Assembly (NCBI GenBank): GCA_963921795.1
Contig: OY997643.1
Coordinates: forward strand, 74,513,874 to 74,577,873
Direction: 5' to 3'
Length of the DNA: 64,000 nt
Source: Nannobrachium achirus
Lineage: Eukaryota; Chordata; Actinopteri; Myctophiformes; Myctophidae
How positions within the stretch are numbered: the first letter of the stretch is position 1; the number at the start of each line of letters is the position of its first letter. The notes under the pieces were generated by a model. That model ran no database searches, had not been told where the DNA came from, and worked only from the letters and a program-made list of their open reading frames with translations. Positions 43,963 through 55,163 of this stretch are shown here, in pieces. The position numbers and the translations under genes were made by a program.

Positions 43963-44195
43963 TAATGAATATCATATCCATGCATGCACACTGCACAGTA
44001 CACATAGAATAAAGACATTAAATGAATATCATATCCACGCATGCTCACTGCACAGTACACATAGAATAAAGACATTAAATGAATATCATATCCACGCATG
44101 CTCACTGCACAGTACACATAGAATAAAGACATTAAATGAATAGCATATCCACGCATGCACACTGCACAGTACACATAGAATAAAGACATTAAATG
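43963..44195. repeat. About 56-bp minisatellite
   Basis: Four copies of GAATATCATATCCACGCATG, CTCACTGCACAGTACACATA, GAATAAAGACATTAAAT. Confidence 0.92.
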
Positions 44196-46098
44196 CCTTA
44201 TTTCCAATTTCCAACAATTTGATTGAAATAACCATGGACTGCCTTTTTGCATAGTGTGTCTGTTAATTCATTTGACACTGTGGTAAAGAGACTTTCCCAC
44301 TTTAAGTTTTTACTAGTTTCTTATTGTTCTGCTTTCTCATTGTCATAACCGCATGGTCTGCAACAAACATTTTGAATGCTAGTATGTGCACTACCTGTAT
44401 TTGGAGAGTTTGTTTCATATCTTATATTTCATTTGCCATACCTTTAAATATTTAGTCAGATTACAAATGACACACTGTACAATTGTTTGGTTTAAAACAT
44501 TGTTTATTTAAAGCTCAGCATTGCTAACTATCACATACTTAACTTCCTGTTTGGTTGTCCAAAAGAATCACACCTGTGTCCGGTGCTCAATTTATAGTGA
44601 GGAGCAGGGTGATTGGGGCGTACCATTGGGCAGGGGAGTTTGAATGGGGACTAAAGCCTTTATTGTCCATTTAAGAGAGATTAAGTTAGTTAATATGAAG
44701 AATACTTACCTTTCTGGTTAATGCAATTGTATTATTGTTATTGTGAAATGTTTTCTTGATTTTTCAACTTGAATTGAAGTTGAGTAGTGTTCCTTGCATT
44801 AAGGACAGTTGGTTTATTCCAACGAGGGGAGGAGCTCCCACACTATTTAAGTTCCTGAAATTGTATTTCATTCAGTCAATCTTATCTCTGTCTTGAGAGA
44901 GGGAAGTTGGGGGCACAATGCTCTAGAGCTCTGTCCTCAACACTACTATTGAAGTCAGTAGCACTTATAGTTATGCTTGTTTAGGCATTCCCTTTTTCAC
45001 TTTTGTTTATTTACTATTTTTACATGTTTTTGTCTATTACATTTTTGAGCTTTCTCTGTAAAACCTAACTTGCCTGAAGAAAATAAATTGGCATCTTGGA
45101 AATCTGGTTTGCTTTGTTCTGTTCACCTGCCCTCATCGAACGAACTCTTTTACAGACACATACAGCAATACCTCATTTCAAGCTGTCTTTGTCGATATCT
45201 ATACCTTGCATGTTGATACCTCCATATCGATATAGTTTCAATATATTACCCAGCCTTACTCCAACACCTCAGTGTCAACCCCTGTGCGTGGGCATCTTAG
45301 CGAGGCTGACCTTTAGTAGCCCACGTCTAATCGTCTATAATAGGCATCTGCTTTGCAGCACCAAATTCTACGTCACGCAGGTAGCGGTCTGGAACCGACC
45401 CAAATGGCACCAGTCGGGTACCAAACTGGTACCAACATCCAGCATCCACCCCTACTTTACACTCTGAGGAAGCAGGAATCATTTCATTTCCATCACATGT
45501 GGAAGCGTTTCCGGGGGAGCTGGCATGTGGACTCCATGTCTGCTATACAATTACAATACCGGTGCGCCTCAAATGTTTTAATTTCAAGGACCACCACAAC
45601 TCTGAGAGAGTACAAATGGAACCAAATGGTCCCTATGTTTTTATTCTTATTCACGTCTGCATTGTTTTGAAAATGTTCTGTTTTTAGGGTCGAGTTCTTA
45701 TAGAAGTTTAGAATGTTTTTAGTGCCATTTCCTTTGGCACTGTAAAGCACTTTGATCTGCGTTTCCTGTCATGAAAGGTGCTATACAAATAAAGTTTATT
45801 ATTATTATTTGGTTCCAAGCGTGATGTGAAAGTTGCTAAAGACTAGGGATATCCGATGCCGTTATGGCCGATAACCGATTTAAACTGATGTCGATATGAA
45901 CTCATTCTGTAATAATAATAATAATAATAATACTTTTGTCCATCCTGGTAAAGGCATATAGACACTGAATTTGAAAAAGGCAATGCCTCTTTATCCCAAA
46001 ACTACAGGAATGCACCGTTAATGAAATGTTGGCCCGAATCCCAACACAAACAGCTTGAATGTACAATTCAAAAATGTTCCAACTTGTTGACCCTTGGC

Positions 46099-46099
<1 letters not shown>
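44196..46099. other. fam219a intron 3, one LTR-like stretch, no gene
   Basis: 44530-45160 has features of an isolated LTR: CACTATTTAAGTTCC (TATA-like, 44842), later AATAAATTGGCATCTTGG (poly(A)-like, 45083), no ORF. The ends and duplications could not be fixed. 45553-45640 is a hAT-like remnant (CTCTGAGAGAGTACAAATGG). An (AAT)n run is at 45910. Confidence 0.35.

Positions 46100-46182
<83 letters not shown>
46100..46182. repeat. (AC)n microsatellite
   Basis: Pure AC run of about 83 bp. Confidence 0.97.
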
Positions 46183-46184
<2 letters not shown>

Positions 46185-46244
46185 CATTAAAACTAAACAA
46201 GCAGCTCTCGGGGTGCAGCAGGCAGTCTGTCCAAACCTACCACT

Positions 46245-46480
46245 GACAGGGTGTCACACCACATTCTGGGCCCTGGGTACAAGGATTCACTGCGGGCCCC
46301 CCATGAATGTTCTTCATAGGGGGAGGGGGTTTAACCCATTTAGACTGAAAAATAGCAGATTTACAAGCTCACAGCGTGGCACTCGGTGCCGCGCTGTGAG
46401 CTTGTATATTTGCTATTTTTCAATAGCTAAAGTATAAAATAACGAAGGCCCCTCCACCTTGGGCCCTGGTAACTCAGTCC
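46245..46480. mobile_element. Dispersed element, family H, copy 2
   Basis: GGGTGTCACACCACATTCTG to CCACCTTGGGCCCTGG, inverted relative to 37796-38290. Foldback core with the GGCACTCGGTGCCGCGCTGT loop at 46353-46424. Confidence 0.7.
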
Positions 46481-46707
46481 CACTTCAGACTGCAGCCATT
46501 ATAATCTGTGGCCCTTCAGACTGCAGCCATTATAATCTGTGGCCCTTCAGACTGCAGCCATTATAATCTGTAATCTGTGGCCCTTCAGCCTGCAGCCATT
46601 ATAATCTCCTCTCCTGGCCTCCCAAGGGGTCCCTGGTGGTGCAGGCCTGTCTGCTGCTTCTTCCCATCTCCACTAATCCACCAGAGAGAAGGAATTAGAC
46701 GGATAGA

Positions 46708-46739
<32 letters not shown>

Positions 46740-47464
46740 GGGGGCTTTGTGGTGTTGATCAATTTGAGGGCCGATGCTTTGCTCTTCCATCTTCATCGTT
46801 CACACTCCCCCCCCCCCCCCCCAATCCTCCTCCTCTGAGAAGCCTTGTTGTTGGTTGTTTTCTATTGCAGCTATTGCAGGACATTATGAAGTCTGATGGT
46901 GTAACAGAACTGGATGATTTTGGCACCAAACGTAAAGGCTGGGTTTTGGATGGATGACTGGGCGAGTGGGCGGCTGCGGTCCCACAGTTTGTTTTGTTAG
47001 TTCAAGTTTTTTTGTTACCGTGTTTCAACTTAACCCATTAAGACCTTAGGCCAATTCCGTCCATTTTCTGAAAAACGTCTGTTTTTCTGCCAAAAATATT
47101 TTTTTTGTCAGACCTTGATGGCTGGTTTTATCAGTGGATAGTGGAGAGGTGCATGTTGCAAACAGCCGAGCTCGCAACGCGTTGCGGCGTCAAGAGTGCA
47201 ACACCCGAATGCAGCCAAACATAAAATGACTTTCTGTCTTTTAGCTCTACTGAATCTCTTCTTTACCAATTCCTCGCTAACATAATTTTAGTTTTTTAAT
47301 TTGTTGACGAAATTGACAATATATTTAGTCTTAGTTTCAGTAATCATAGGTACATTTTGGTTTCATTTTCGCTAAGTGAAAAAAGGTAATCGATGAACAT
47401 TTTTCGTCAAAGATGTCCCTTGATTTGAACCACTTTAACCATCATTTTGTGCTTTAACTATTAC
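46481..47464. other. Intron 3 (fam219a) with small repeats
   Basis: Four copies of CCCTTCAGACTGCAGCCATT plus ATAATCTGTGG (46489-46606), a poly-G run at 46723-46744 and a poly-C run at 46807-46822 (complementary, could pair), and TTAACCCATTAAGACC at 47032, which looks like one end of another TTAA element. Confidence 0.55.
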
Positions 47465-47531
47465 AAAATAGCAGATATACAAGCAGCACCGAGTGCCGCC
47501 CTGCAAGCTTGTAGATCTGCTATTTTTTGAA
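47465..47531. mobile_element. Foldback core
   Basis: AAAATAGCAGATATACAAGC and GCTTGTAGATCTGCTATTTT around GCACCGAGTGCCGCCC. Confidence 0.8.
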
Positions 47532-47734
47532 AAATTGTGAACATTTGTGCAAGAATTGCCCCCAGAATTACATGTATTTGGCCGCAGACCCCCATCTCAA
47601 AATATGTTGTTCCAGGGACCCCCAGAAGCAAATATTTCAGTTACAAATGTTCGCTTTTAAAAAGATATATTCAAAGACTTGCAAGATCTAATTCTGCTAT
47701 TTCAATAGTGAAAGCATTCAATAATTCTAGGCCT

Positions 47735-48603
47735 ACGTTAACTAACACTGTGTGTGTATGGTGCCATCATTACCTTGTCCTATAGTTCTATTAACCAACA
47801 CTGTGTGTGTATGGTGCCATCATTACCTTGTCCTATAGTTCTATTAACTAACACTGTGTGTGTATGGTGTCATCATTACCTTGTCCTATAGTTCTATTAA
47901 CTAACAGTGTGTGTGTATGGTGCCATCATTACCTTGTCCTATAGTTCTATTAACTAACACTGTGTGTGTATGGTGCCATCATTACCTTGTCCTATAGTTC
48001 TATTAACTAACACTGTGTGTGTATGGTGCCATCATTACCTTGTCCTATAGTTCTATTAACTAACACTGTGTGTGTATGGTGTCATCATTACCTTGTCCTA
48101 TAGTTCTATTAACTAACAGTGGGTGTGTATGGAGCCATCATTACCTTGTCCTATAGTTCTATTAACTAACACTGTGTTTGTATGGTGTCATCATTACCTT
48201 GTAGTTCTATTAACTAACAGTGTGTGTGTATGGTTCCATCATTACCTTGTAGTTCTATTAACTAACAGTGGGTGTGTATGGTGCCATCATTACCTTGTAG
48301 TTCTATTAACTAACAGTGTGTGTGCATGGTTCCATCATTACCTTGTCCTATAGTTCTATTAACTAACACTGTGTGTGTGTATGGTGTCATCATTACCTTG
48401 TCCTATAGTTCTATTAACTAACAGTGGGTGTGTATGGTGTCATCATTACCTTGTCCTATAGTTCTATTAACTAACAGTGGGTGTGTATGGTGTCATCATT
48501 ACCTTGTAGTTCTATTAACTAACAGTGTGTGTGTATGGAACCATCATTACCTTGTCCTATAGTTCTATTAACTAACAGTGGGTGTGTATGGTGTCATCAT
48601 TAC
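47735..48603. repeat. Minisatellite made of the exon 3 donor
   Basis: About 16 units of 45-55 bp. In transcript sense each contains (ATAG)GACAAG, GTAATGATGGCACCATACAC: the last 6-7 nt of exon 3 and its GTAATGATG donor. The exon 3 end at 48604 is the last unit. Confidence 0.92.
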
Positions 48604-48697
48604 CTTGTCCTGGAGTTCTTCTTGGGCTGTTGATTGACAGGACTTCCCACCGTGCCGTTCTTCACTGATCCCTTCCTGGCCAGGTCTCTCTGTTTCT
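48604..48697 (-). CDS. fam219a: fam219a, exon 3
   Basis: Exon of 94 nt between CTCCTCAG and GTAATGATG. With one base from exon 2 it encodes EKQRDLARKGSVKNGTVGSP, VNQQPKKNSRT and part of Arg. FAM219A has EKQRELARKGSLKNGSMGSP and VNQQPKKN--ARTR, so this corresponds to the form lacking VMA. Flanked on both sides by arrays that copy its edges. Confidence 0.94.
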
Positions 48698-49118
48698 CTG
48701 AGGAGACAAGGGTTATTATTACACCATAAGAACAGGTCTCTCTGTTTCTCTACAACCACAGGGTGCAGAGGTTATTATTACACCATAAGAACAGGTCCCT
48801 CTGTTTCTCTGAGGAGACAAGGGTTATTATTACACCATAAGAACAGGTCCCTCTGTTTCTCTGAGGGGACAAGGGTTATTATTACACCATAAGAACAGGT
48901 CCCTCTGTTTCTCTACAACCACAGGGTGCAAGGGTTATTATTACACCATAAGAACAGGTCTCTCTGTTTCTCTACAACCACAGGGTGCAAGGGTTATTAT
49001 TACACCATAAGAACAGGTCCCTCTGTTTCTCTGAGGAGACAAGGGTTATTATTACACCATAAGAACAGGTCCCTCTGTTTCTCTACAACCACAGGGTGCA
49101 AGGGTTATTATTACACCA
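48698..49118. repeat. Minisatellite made of the exon 3 acceptor and 5' edge
   Basis: Seven units of about 56-60 bp. In transcript sense each has (CTCAG or GTAG), AGAAACAGAGAGACCTG (or GGGACCTG), then TTCTTATGGTGTAATAATAA. This is the first 17 nt of exon 3 with a usable AG. Two sub-types alternate: GAGGAGACAAGGG and TACAACCACAGGGTGCA. Confidence 0.93.
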
Positions 49119-50156
49119 CAAGGAAAAGGACACTTGAAATCCATACTAGCCATTTGAAAAGAACCAATCTACAAGCTCACAAGCTTGTAGATCTATTTTC
49201 AAAACATAAATGCATGTGAACTGTGAGCTAGTCTTCTGATGAGTGCTCGCCCATCGCATGTATCTGTAGCGTGACTTACCCCCAATCTAACCCTTTACAC
49301 CGAGTGCCATTTCTTTAGTCTCTGTTATGACCCCGTCCCGGCCAGGGAATCGAACTCTGACCTCTCAATCTCAAGGCGGACAACCAGGGCCGAGGGAGAG
49401 GTTAGTGATCATTTCATTGTCACGGAGCGTAGTTAGTTTTAATCATCTTTGTGTGAGAATTTAGTCTTCAGCGTGTGCTTCTATTTTGTATGCTTGTAAG
49501 TAACTGTACCGCGTAAGATTCTCCGCTACTGACTAATCAAGCTGCCAAGCTAGCGTGGTGAGCGTTGGGGGATTTGAAGCCTGATTGCTCTGCGTGGAAG
49601 GGTTTAGTTTATGGGGTTAGTTTATTGTCAGAGTCTGTAATAACACTGGCATACACAATAATCCACCCTCTCCCAGACATCACTGCATCATCACTCCATC
49701 AGGAGTCAAGACCACAGAGGACTGAAGGGAGAAGGAAACAGAAGTACGCCGGGTGTGGCAAAATGGAAGACTAATCCATCATGCCTTCTCCTCCAACAGC
49801 TTGAGGACACGACGGCTAAAGGGCTTGACACACTGGGAGCGACACGGTGCCTGCATTCTGCACACAGACTGTAGTCATTCTGAGGTCCGCCCAGGGCAGC
49901 GGTTCCCAAACCGTTTAGCCTGTGACCCTAAAGAGAAATGACACGTTTGTCTTGGACCCAAACTATAATAACTAGTAAGACACCTCAGGGTGACAATTCT
50001 TGGCCATCTGGCCAGTGATGTATATGGGACCAGTTACTCATATATGGAGACCCCTTCATGATAGTTAACAATGCTATGTCAAAACATGCCCATATACGGG
50101 CTTTACCAAATATGGGCATTCCCAGATATGTCCTTAATATTGATAACATAATATCC
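49119..50156. other. fam219a intron 2, foldback core and SINE-like piece
   Basis: A short foldback (CAATCTACAAGCTCACAAGC, 49167-49196), a tRNA-like AGAGTTCGATTCCCTGGCC in minus sense (49335-49375) and a hAT-like end CAGCGGTTCCCAAACCG at 49897. ATATATGGAG / CCATATACGG motifs at 50040-50110 resemble those at 34525-34830. Confidence 0.45.
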
Positions 50157-50263
50157 TTAACTCATTGAGTGCCAATCCCGAACTAGTTCGGCTTTATTAT
50201 CGTATCGCAGAGTGCCGATCCCGAACAAGTTCGGCTTTAAAAAAAAAAAAAAAAATTTGAAAA

Positions 50264-50294
<31 letters not shown>

Positions 50295-50796
50295 GGACCC
50301 CATCAAATCTGGTGAACATGATTTCAATCGCGATTTTGCATGTTCCACCCCCATACAACCCCATCTAACATACAGGGCAGCCATGTTTGTTTACATAACA
50401 TGTAAAACATAATGGCGATTATCTCAAGAATGCCTGAACGGATTTCCAATCGGATTTTTTTGTTTGAAAGCTGTGAACAAACTGCACAAATCCACTCCAA
50501 TGCAATCCAGGATTGCATTGGATTTTTTAGAGCTCATTCTTCTCTGTTTTTTTCCCATGCATGAGGTGTGCAAGGTTTAATCATGGCTAAGTTGACGAAA
50601 ATAAGGCTTCTAAAATGCTTGGTAGCCAATAGCTAACTTCAAGCTAACTTCATCCTCTTCCTGTACATGCACAAAGGAAAGTGTTCAGGCAAGTCATGGC
50701 TGCAGGGCTTCTGCATATACCAGCATATCTCTATGGGATTTTCTATGGCCACTGGGCGCCCTCTAGTGGTGAAAGGGGTGGCACTAAATGAGTTAA
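50157..50796. mobile_element. TTAA element, family D, copy 2
   Basis: TTAACTCATTGAGTGCC and GGCACTAAATGAGTTAA ends. Highly similar to 39211-39860 from GACCCCATCAA to CCTCTAGTGGTGAAAGG. Its first 80 bp contain two CCCGAACTAGTTCGGCTTT-type palindromes where the other copy has CACGAGTATACACGTG. Confidence 0.9.
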
Positions 50797-52585
50797 TAAT
50801 GTCCTTAATATTGATAATATAGGAAATTCCATATATGGGAATAAAATGTATGTTAATTAGTAAAGCCAAGCTGCGCCTGGGGATCTCCATATATGGGCAT
50901 AAGGGGTCCTTTATATCCATATATACATAATATGGACGTAATATTAACGGAAGATATAATTAAAAAGGCTAAAAACTAAGAAAAGTACATTAGCAGGGAC
51001 ACAAAAGAGTGACAGAGAGAGAGTAGAGTTAGGAAGGGAAAGCAAGTCTGAAAAGGTGGGTTTTGTTTTGAGGGAGGCTTTGAACACGGAAAGGGTGGGG
51101 GCTTCATTTATGAGGGGTTCCAGAGGGTGGGGGCTTCTTTTATATGAGGTGGGAGTGGCTTCCATAGGGTGGGGGCTTCTTTTATATGAGGTGGGAGTGG
51201 CTTCCAGAGGGTGGGGGCTTCTTTTATATGAGGTGGGAGTGGCTTCCAGAGGGTGGGGGCTTCTTTTATATGAGGTGGGAGTGGGTTCCAGAAGGTGGGG
51301 GCTGCAACTGAGAAAGCCCTGTCACCCCAGGTGCGTTTTTCTTTCTTTTTTTTTCTTTTTTTGCCTTATGGGTAAATTCCAGGAGGTTGTCATTGCCAGA
51401 CCTGAGGGGGCGGGGCGTTTGACGAGGTCAGAGAGATAGCTGGGAGTCTGGTCGTTGAGGTGGTGATCAGTATTTTGAAATCAAAAACTAGTGAAAACAG
51501 CAGATCTACAAGCTCACGACGCGTTGCTTCATGGCTACACTGTGTCTGTGCACAAAGGCAAATGTCATTTGAAAATATGAGTTGGTATGCATCATTTAAA
51601 AAACAACGTAGATCTAAAATATATACGGCTCACAATCTGGCATTAATAAAATAAAGTCGTCCTTCAGTGCCATGTGGGTCAGTCCTCTGACACTACAGTT
51701 AGTGTAATAAATAAGTCAGTTAGTGTAATAAAGTTATAAGTAATAAGTTAGTGTAATAAATAAGTCCTTCAGTGCCATGTGGGTCAGTCCTCTGACGCTA
51801 CAGTTAGTGTAATAAATAAGTCAGTTAGTGTAATAAAGTTATAAGTAATAAGTTAGTGTAATAAATAAGTCCTTCAGTGCCATGTGGGTCAGTCCTCTGA
51901 CGCTACAGTTAGTGGGAGGACAACAGCAGCTCAGTTTTGTGGACGAGTTGCAACAAGCACTGACAAAACTTTCACTCTTTCTGCCATTGAACCGAGCTCT
52001 GCTCAAAGTAGGCCAAACCAGCACTTCAGGGCTCCATGATGGTATTTGGCACACGGTGTTGTGAGCGCCACAAATAGCCGATCTTACAAGGCTTCACGGA
52101 CGGTGCTCGATGGGTATTGTTATTTTTCTCTGACGGAGATAAGAGGTTTCTGCCGACAACAGCAGCAGTAACGTTATGGCCGTGCAGGGGTTGACATTAT
52201 GAATGGCCCGGTGGCCCGGATGTACGTTTTAGACCGTCAGGGCCAGCAGAACCCACCAGTTGCCCGGTGGGGCCAGTGAACATAATGCCACGAAAATAAA
52301 ACAAGTAAAAACGTTTATATCCAATTTCACATGTATTCCCTGTGGTACTGTGTTTTGTAATGATTTCTGTGAAAGCACCTCGTAATTACCGCTAAAACGT
52401 AGCGTTGCGTGATCCCGATAAAAGACAGAGCCAGTTTGCCTTCTGCGTGCAGCGTGCCCGTATGCAGGACAGCAGCAGCAGTTCACACAGCAGAGCGAGC
52501 TTAACATCCATTCATTGGGCTGAGCAGCAGCCAGCCTGCTACTACCAGTAGCTGTTGATGCTGCTAACAGCGTTAGCTTCTAGCC
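50797..52585. other. fam219a intron 2 with tandem repeats
   Basis: CCATATATGG motifs at 50820-50925. A 42-bp array at 51085-51305 (GAGGTGGGAGTGGCTTCCAG and AGGGTGGGGGCTTCTTTTAT). Foldback halves at 51493 and 52072. A 100-bp unit (TCCTTCAGTGCCATGTGGGT) repeated 2.5 times at 51655-51915. No gene. Confidence 0.6.
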
Positions 52586-53148
52586 CAGGGGTCTTCAAAG
52601 TGGGTGACGGGGCACCCTGGGGTGCCGCGACGGAAGTCCAGGGGTGCCGCGAGATCATTTGGACACTTGAAAAAAATATTTAGTATCATTTAAAACTTGA
52701 AGTACAAAGTTATTTTCAGTCAGTTCTAACCAAAATGGCTGTTATCTCAACGTTTTCCTCGCAACATAATCACTAAAATATCGTCACTGTCGGGCAGAAA
52801 CCTCGTATCTCCAAGTTTCAAATGTGTACGTCTTTTGGTAGAGCAAAGCCCTGCTTCATCATACAAGACTGTCGCACAAAACTAGTGAAAACAGCCGATC
52901 TACAAGCACACAACGCCTCGCAACGCGAGGCGTTGTGTGCTTGTAGATCTGCTGTTTTCACTAGTTTAGTACATTTTATAGATGATAAATACAAAACGAA
53001 CGGTTTTGGACATACAAGGTTTCCACCCGACAACGACGATATGCTATAAATATAAGGTGCTGGGAGTGAAAATTATAATGTAGGGGTGCCTCGGATTAAA
53101 ACAATATTTATGGGGTGCCCTGAGACAAAAAAAATGTGGGAACCCCTG
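52586..53148. mobile_element. hAT-like element, copy 2, with a full foldback element inside
   Basis: CAGGGGTCTTCAAAGTGGGT and (inverted) CAGGGGTTCCCACATTTTTT ends, flanks TTCTAGCC / GTCTAGAC (6 of 8 match). The foldback at 52781-53040 sits in the same place as in the copy at 8876-9302, so it was already part of the element before it spread. Confidence 0.85.
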
Positions 53149-53409
53149 GTCTAGACTAGTGATTGTTGACAACGGAGTGGAGCCCTGTTGCTCCGCTGTT
53201 CAGTAGGCCTACTGTCCAACGTCACCGCGTGTTAGGATCAGAAAGTACAACAGACAAGTTATGTTTTTGAAGTTGAGAAAATTAAAACTTTTGGAATGTT
53301 TTTTGAAAATATTTTGAATAATAATAATTAAAAATAAAGGGACCATACAAATGTGTCTGCGACCCACAAATGGGTCCCGACCCAATGTTTGGGAAAGGTG
53401 CGTTATAGT

Positions 53410-54281
53410 ACCTATGTGGAGTTGCAGTGGTGAGGTCTTGTAGATCATGTAATGTTAGTACCTATCTGGACTTGTAGATCATGTAATGTTATAGTACCTA
53501 TCTGGAGTTGCAGTGGTGAGGGCTTGTAGATCATGTAATGTTTACCTATCTGAACTTGTAGCGGTGAGGGCTTGTAGATCATGTAATGTTATAGTACCTA
53601 TCTGGACTTGTAGATCATGTAATGTTATAGTACCTATCTGGACTTGTAGATCATGTAATGTTATAGTACCTATCTGGACTTGTAGATCATGTAATGTTAT
53701 AGTACCTATCTGGAGTTGCAGTGGTGAGGGCTTGTAGATCATGTAATGTTTACCTATCTGAACTTGTAGCGGTGAGGGCTTGTAGATCATGTAATGTTTA
53801 CCTATCTGGACTTGAAGCGGTGAGGGCTTGTAGATCATGTAATGTTATAGTACCTATCTGGACTTGTAGATCATGTAATGTTATAGTACCTATCTGGACT
53901 TGTAGATCATGTAATGTTATAGTACCTATCTGGACTTGTAGATCATGTAATGTTATAGTACCTATCTGGACTTGTAGATCATGTAATGTTTACCTATCTG
54001 GACTTGTAGCGGTGAGGGCTTGTAGATCATGTAATGTTTACCTATCTGGACTTGTAGTGGTGAGGGCTTGTAGCTCATGTAATGTTTACCTATCTGGACT
54101 TGTAGTGGTGAGGGCTTGTAGATCATGTAATGTTTACCTATCTGGACTTGTAGCGGTGAGGGCTTGTAGATCATGTAATGTTTACCTATCTGGACCTGCA
54201 GCAGTGAGGGCTTGTAGATCATGTAATGTTTACCTATCTGGACTTGTAGTGGTGAGGGCTTGTAGATCATGTAATGTTTAC
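53410..54281. repeat. Minisatellite made of the exon 2 edge plus its donor
   Basis: About 20 units of two kinds. Long units in transcript sense contain CTACAAGCCCTCACCGCTAC, AAGTCCAGATAG, GTAAACATTACATG: the last 32 nt of exon 2 and its donor. Short units retain only AAGTCCAGATAGGTACTATA. Confidence 0.94.
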
Positions 54282-54381
54282 CTATCTGGACTTGTAGCGG
54301 TGAGGGCTTGTAGCTCATGGCTACGGTCTCTCCTTCTCTGGTGTCCGAGTCTCCCTCGGAGGTGGAGGAGGCTGCTGGGTC
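54282..54381 (-). CDS. fam219a: fam219a, exon 2 (first exon in window)
   Basis: Exon of 100 nt between CCTCCCCCAG and GTAAACATT. Phase 0 start; encodes DPAASSTSEGDSDTREGETV, AMSYKPSPLQVQI and one base of Glu. FAM219A has DPAAASISDGDCDAREGESV then AMNYKPSPLQVKLEKQ. Exon 1 with the initiator is not found in 54382-64000 and is presumably further right. Exons 2-6 give 162 residues in a single uninterrupted frame. Confidence 0.94.
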
Positions 54382-55163
54382 CTGGGGGAGGAGACAAGAG
54401 CAGGATGTTAGTCAGACTGAGGTGGAGGAGACAAGAGGAGGAGGTTAGTCAGTCTGAGGTGGAGGAGACAAGAGGAGGATGTTAGTCAGACTGAGGTGGA
54501 GGAGACAAGAGGAGGATGTTAGTCAGACTGAGGTGGAGGAGACAAGAGGAGGATGTTAGTCAGACTGAGGTGGAGGAGACAAGAGGAGGATGTTAGTCAG
54601 TCTGAGGTGGAGGAGACAAGAGCAGGATGTTAGTCAGACTGAGGTGGAGGAGACAAGAGGAGGATGTTAGTCAGACTGAGGTGGAGGAGACAAGAGGAGG
54701 ATGTTAGTCAGACTGAGGTGGAGGAGACAAGAGGAGGATGTTAGTCAGTCTGAGGTGGAGGAGACAAGAGCAGGATGTTAGTCAGACTGAGGTGGAGGAG
54801 ACAAGAGGAGGATGTTAGTCAGACTGAGGTGGAGGAGACAAGAGGAGGATGTTAGTCAGACTGAGGTGGAGGAGACAAGAGGAGGATGTTAGTCAGTCTG
54901 AGGTGGAGGAGACAAGAGGAGGATGTTAGTCAGACTGAGGTGGAGGAGACAAGAGGAGGATGTTAGTCAGACTGAGGTGGAGGAGACAAGAGGAGGATGT
55001 TAGTCAGACTGAGGTGGAGGAGACAAGAGGAGGATGTTAGTCAGACTGAGGTGGAGGAGACAAGAGGAGGATGTTAGTCAGACTGAGGTGGAGGAGACAA
55101 GAGGAGGATGTTAGTCAGACTGAGGTGGAGGAGACAAGAGGAGGATGTTAGTCAGACTGAGGT
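54382..55163. repeat. 37-bp minisatellite next to the exon 2 acceptor, left part
   Basis: About 21 units of GGAGGAGACAAGAGGAGGAT plus GTTAGTCAGACTGAGGT. The real acceptor CTCCTCCCCCAG overlaps the first unit. The array continues at 58398 after the LINE. Confidence 0.95.

Noticed and set aside
44530..45160. A confident solo LTR
   Set aside because: TATA-like and poly(A)-like signals are present, but I could not define TG...CA ends or a target duplication.
46577..46957. 126-codon ORF with Gly and Pro runs
   Set aside because: Driven by poly-G and poly-C tracts; no conserved motif.
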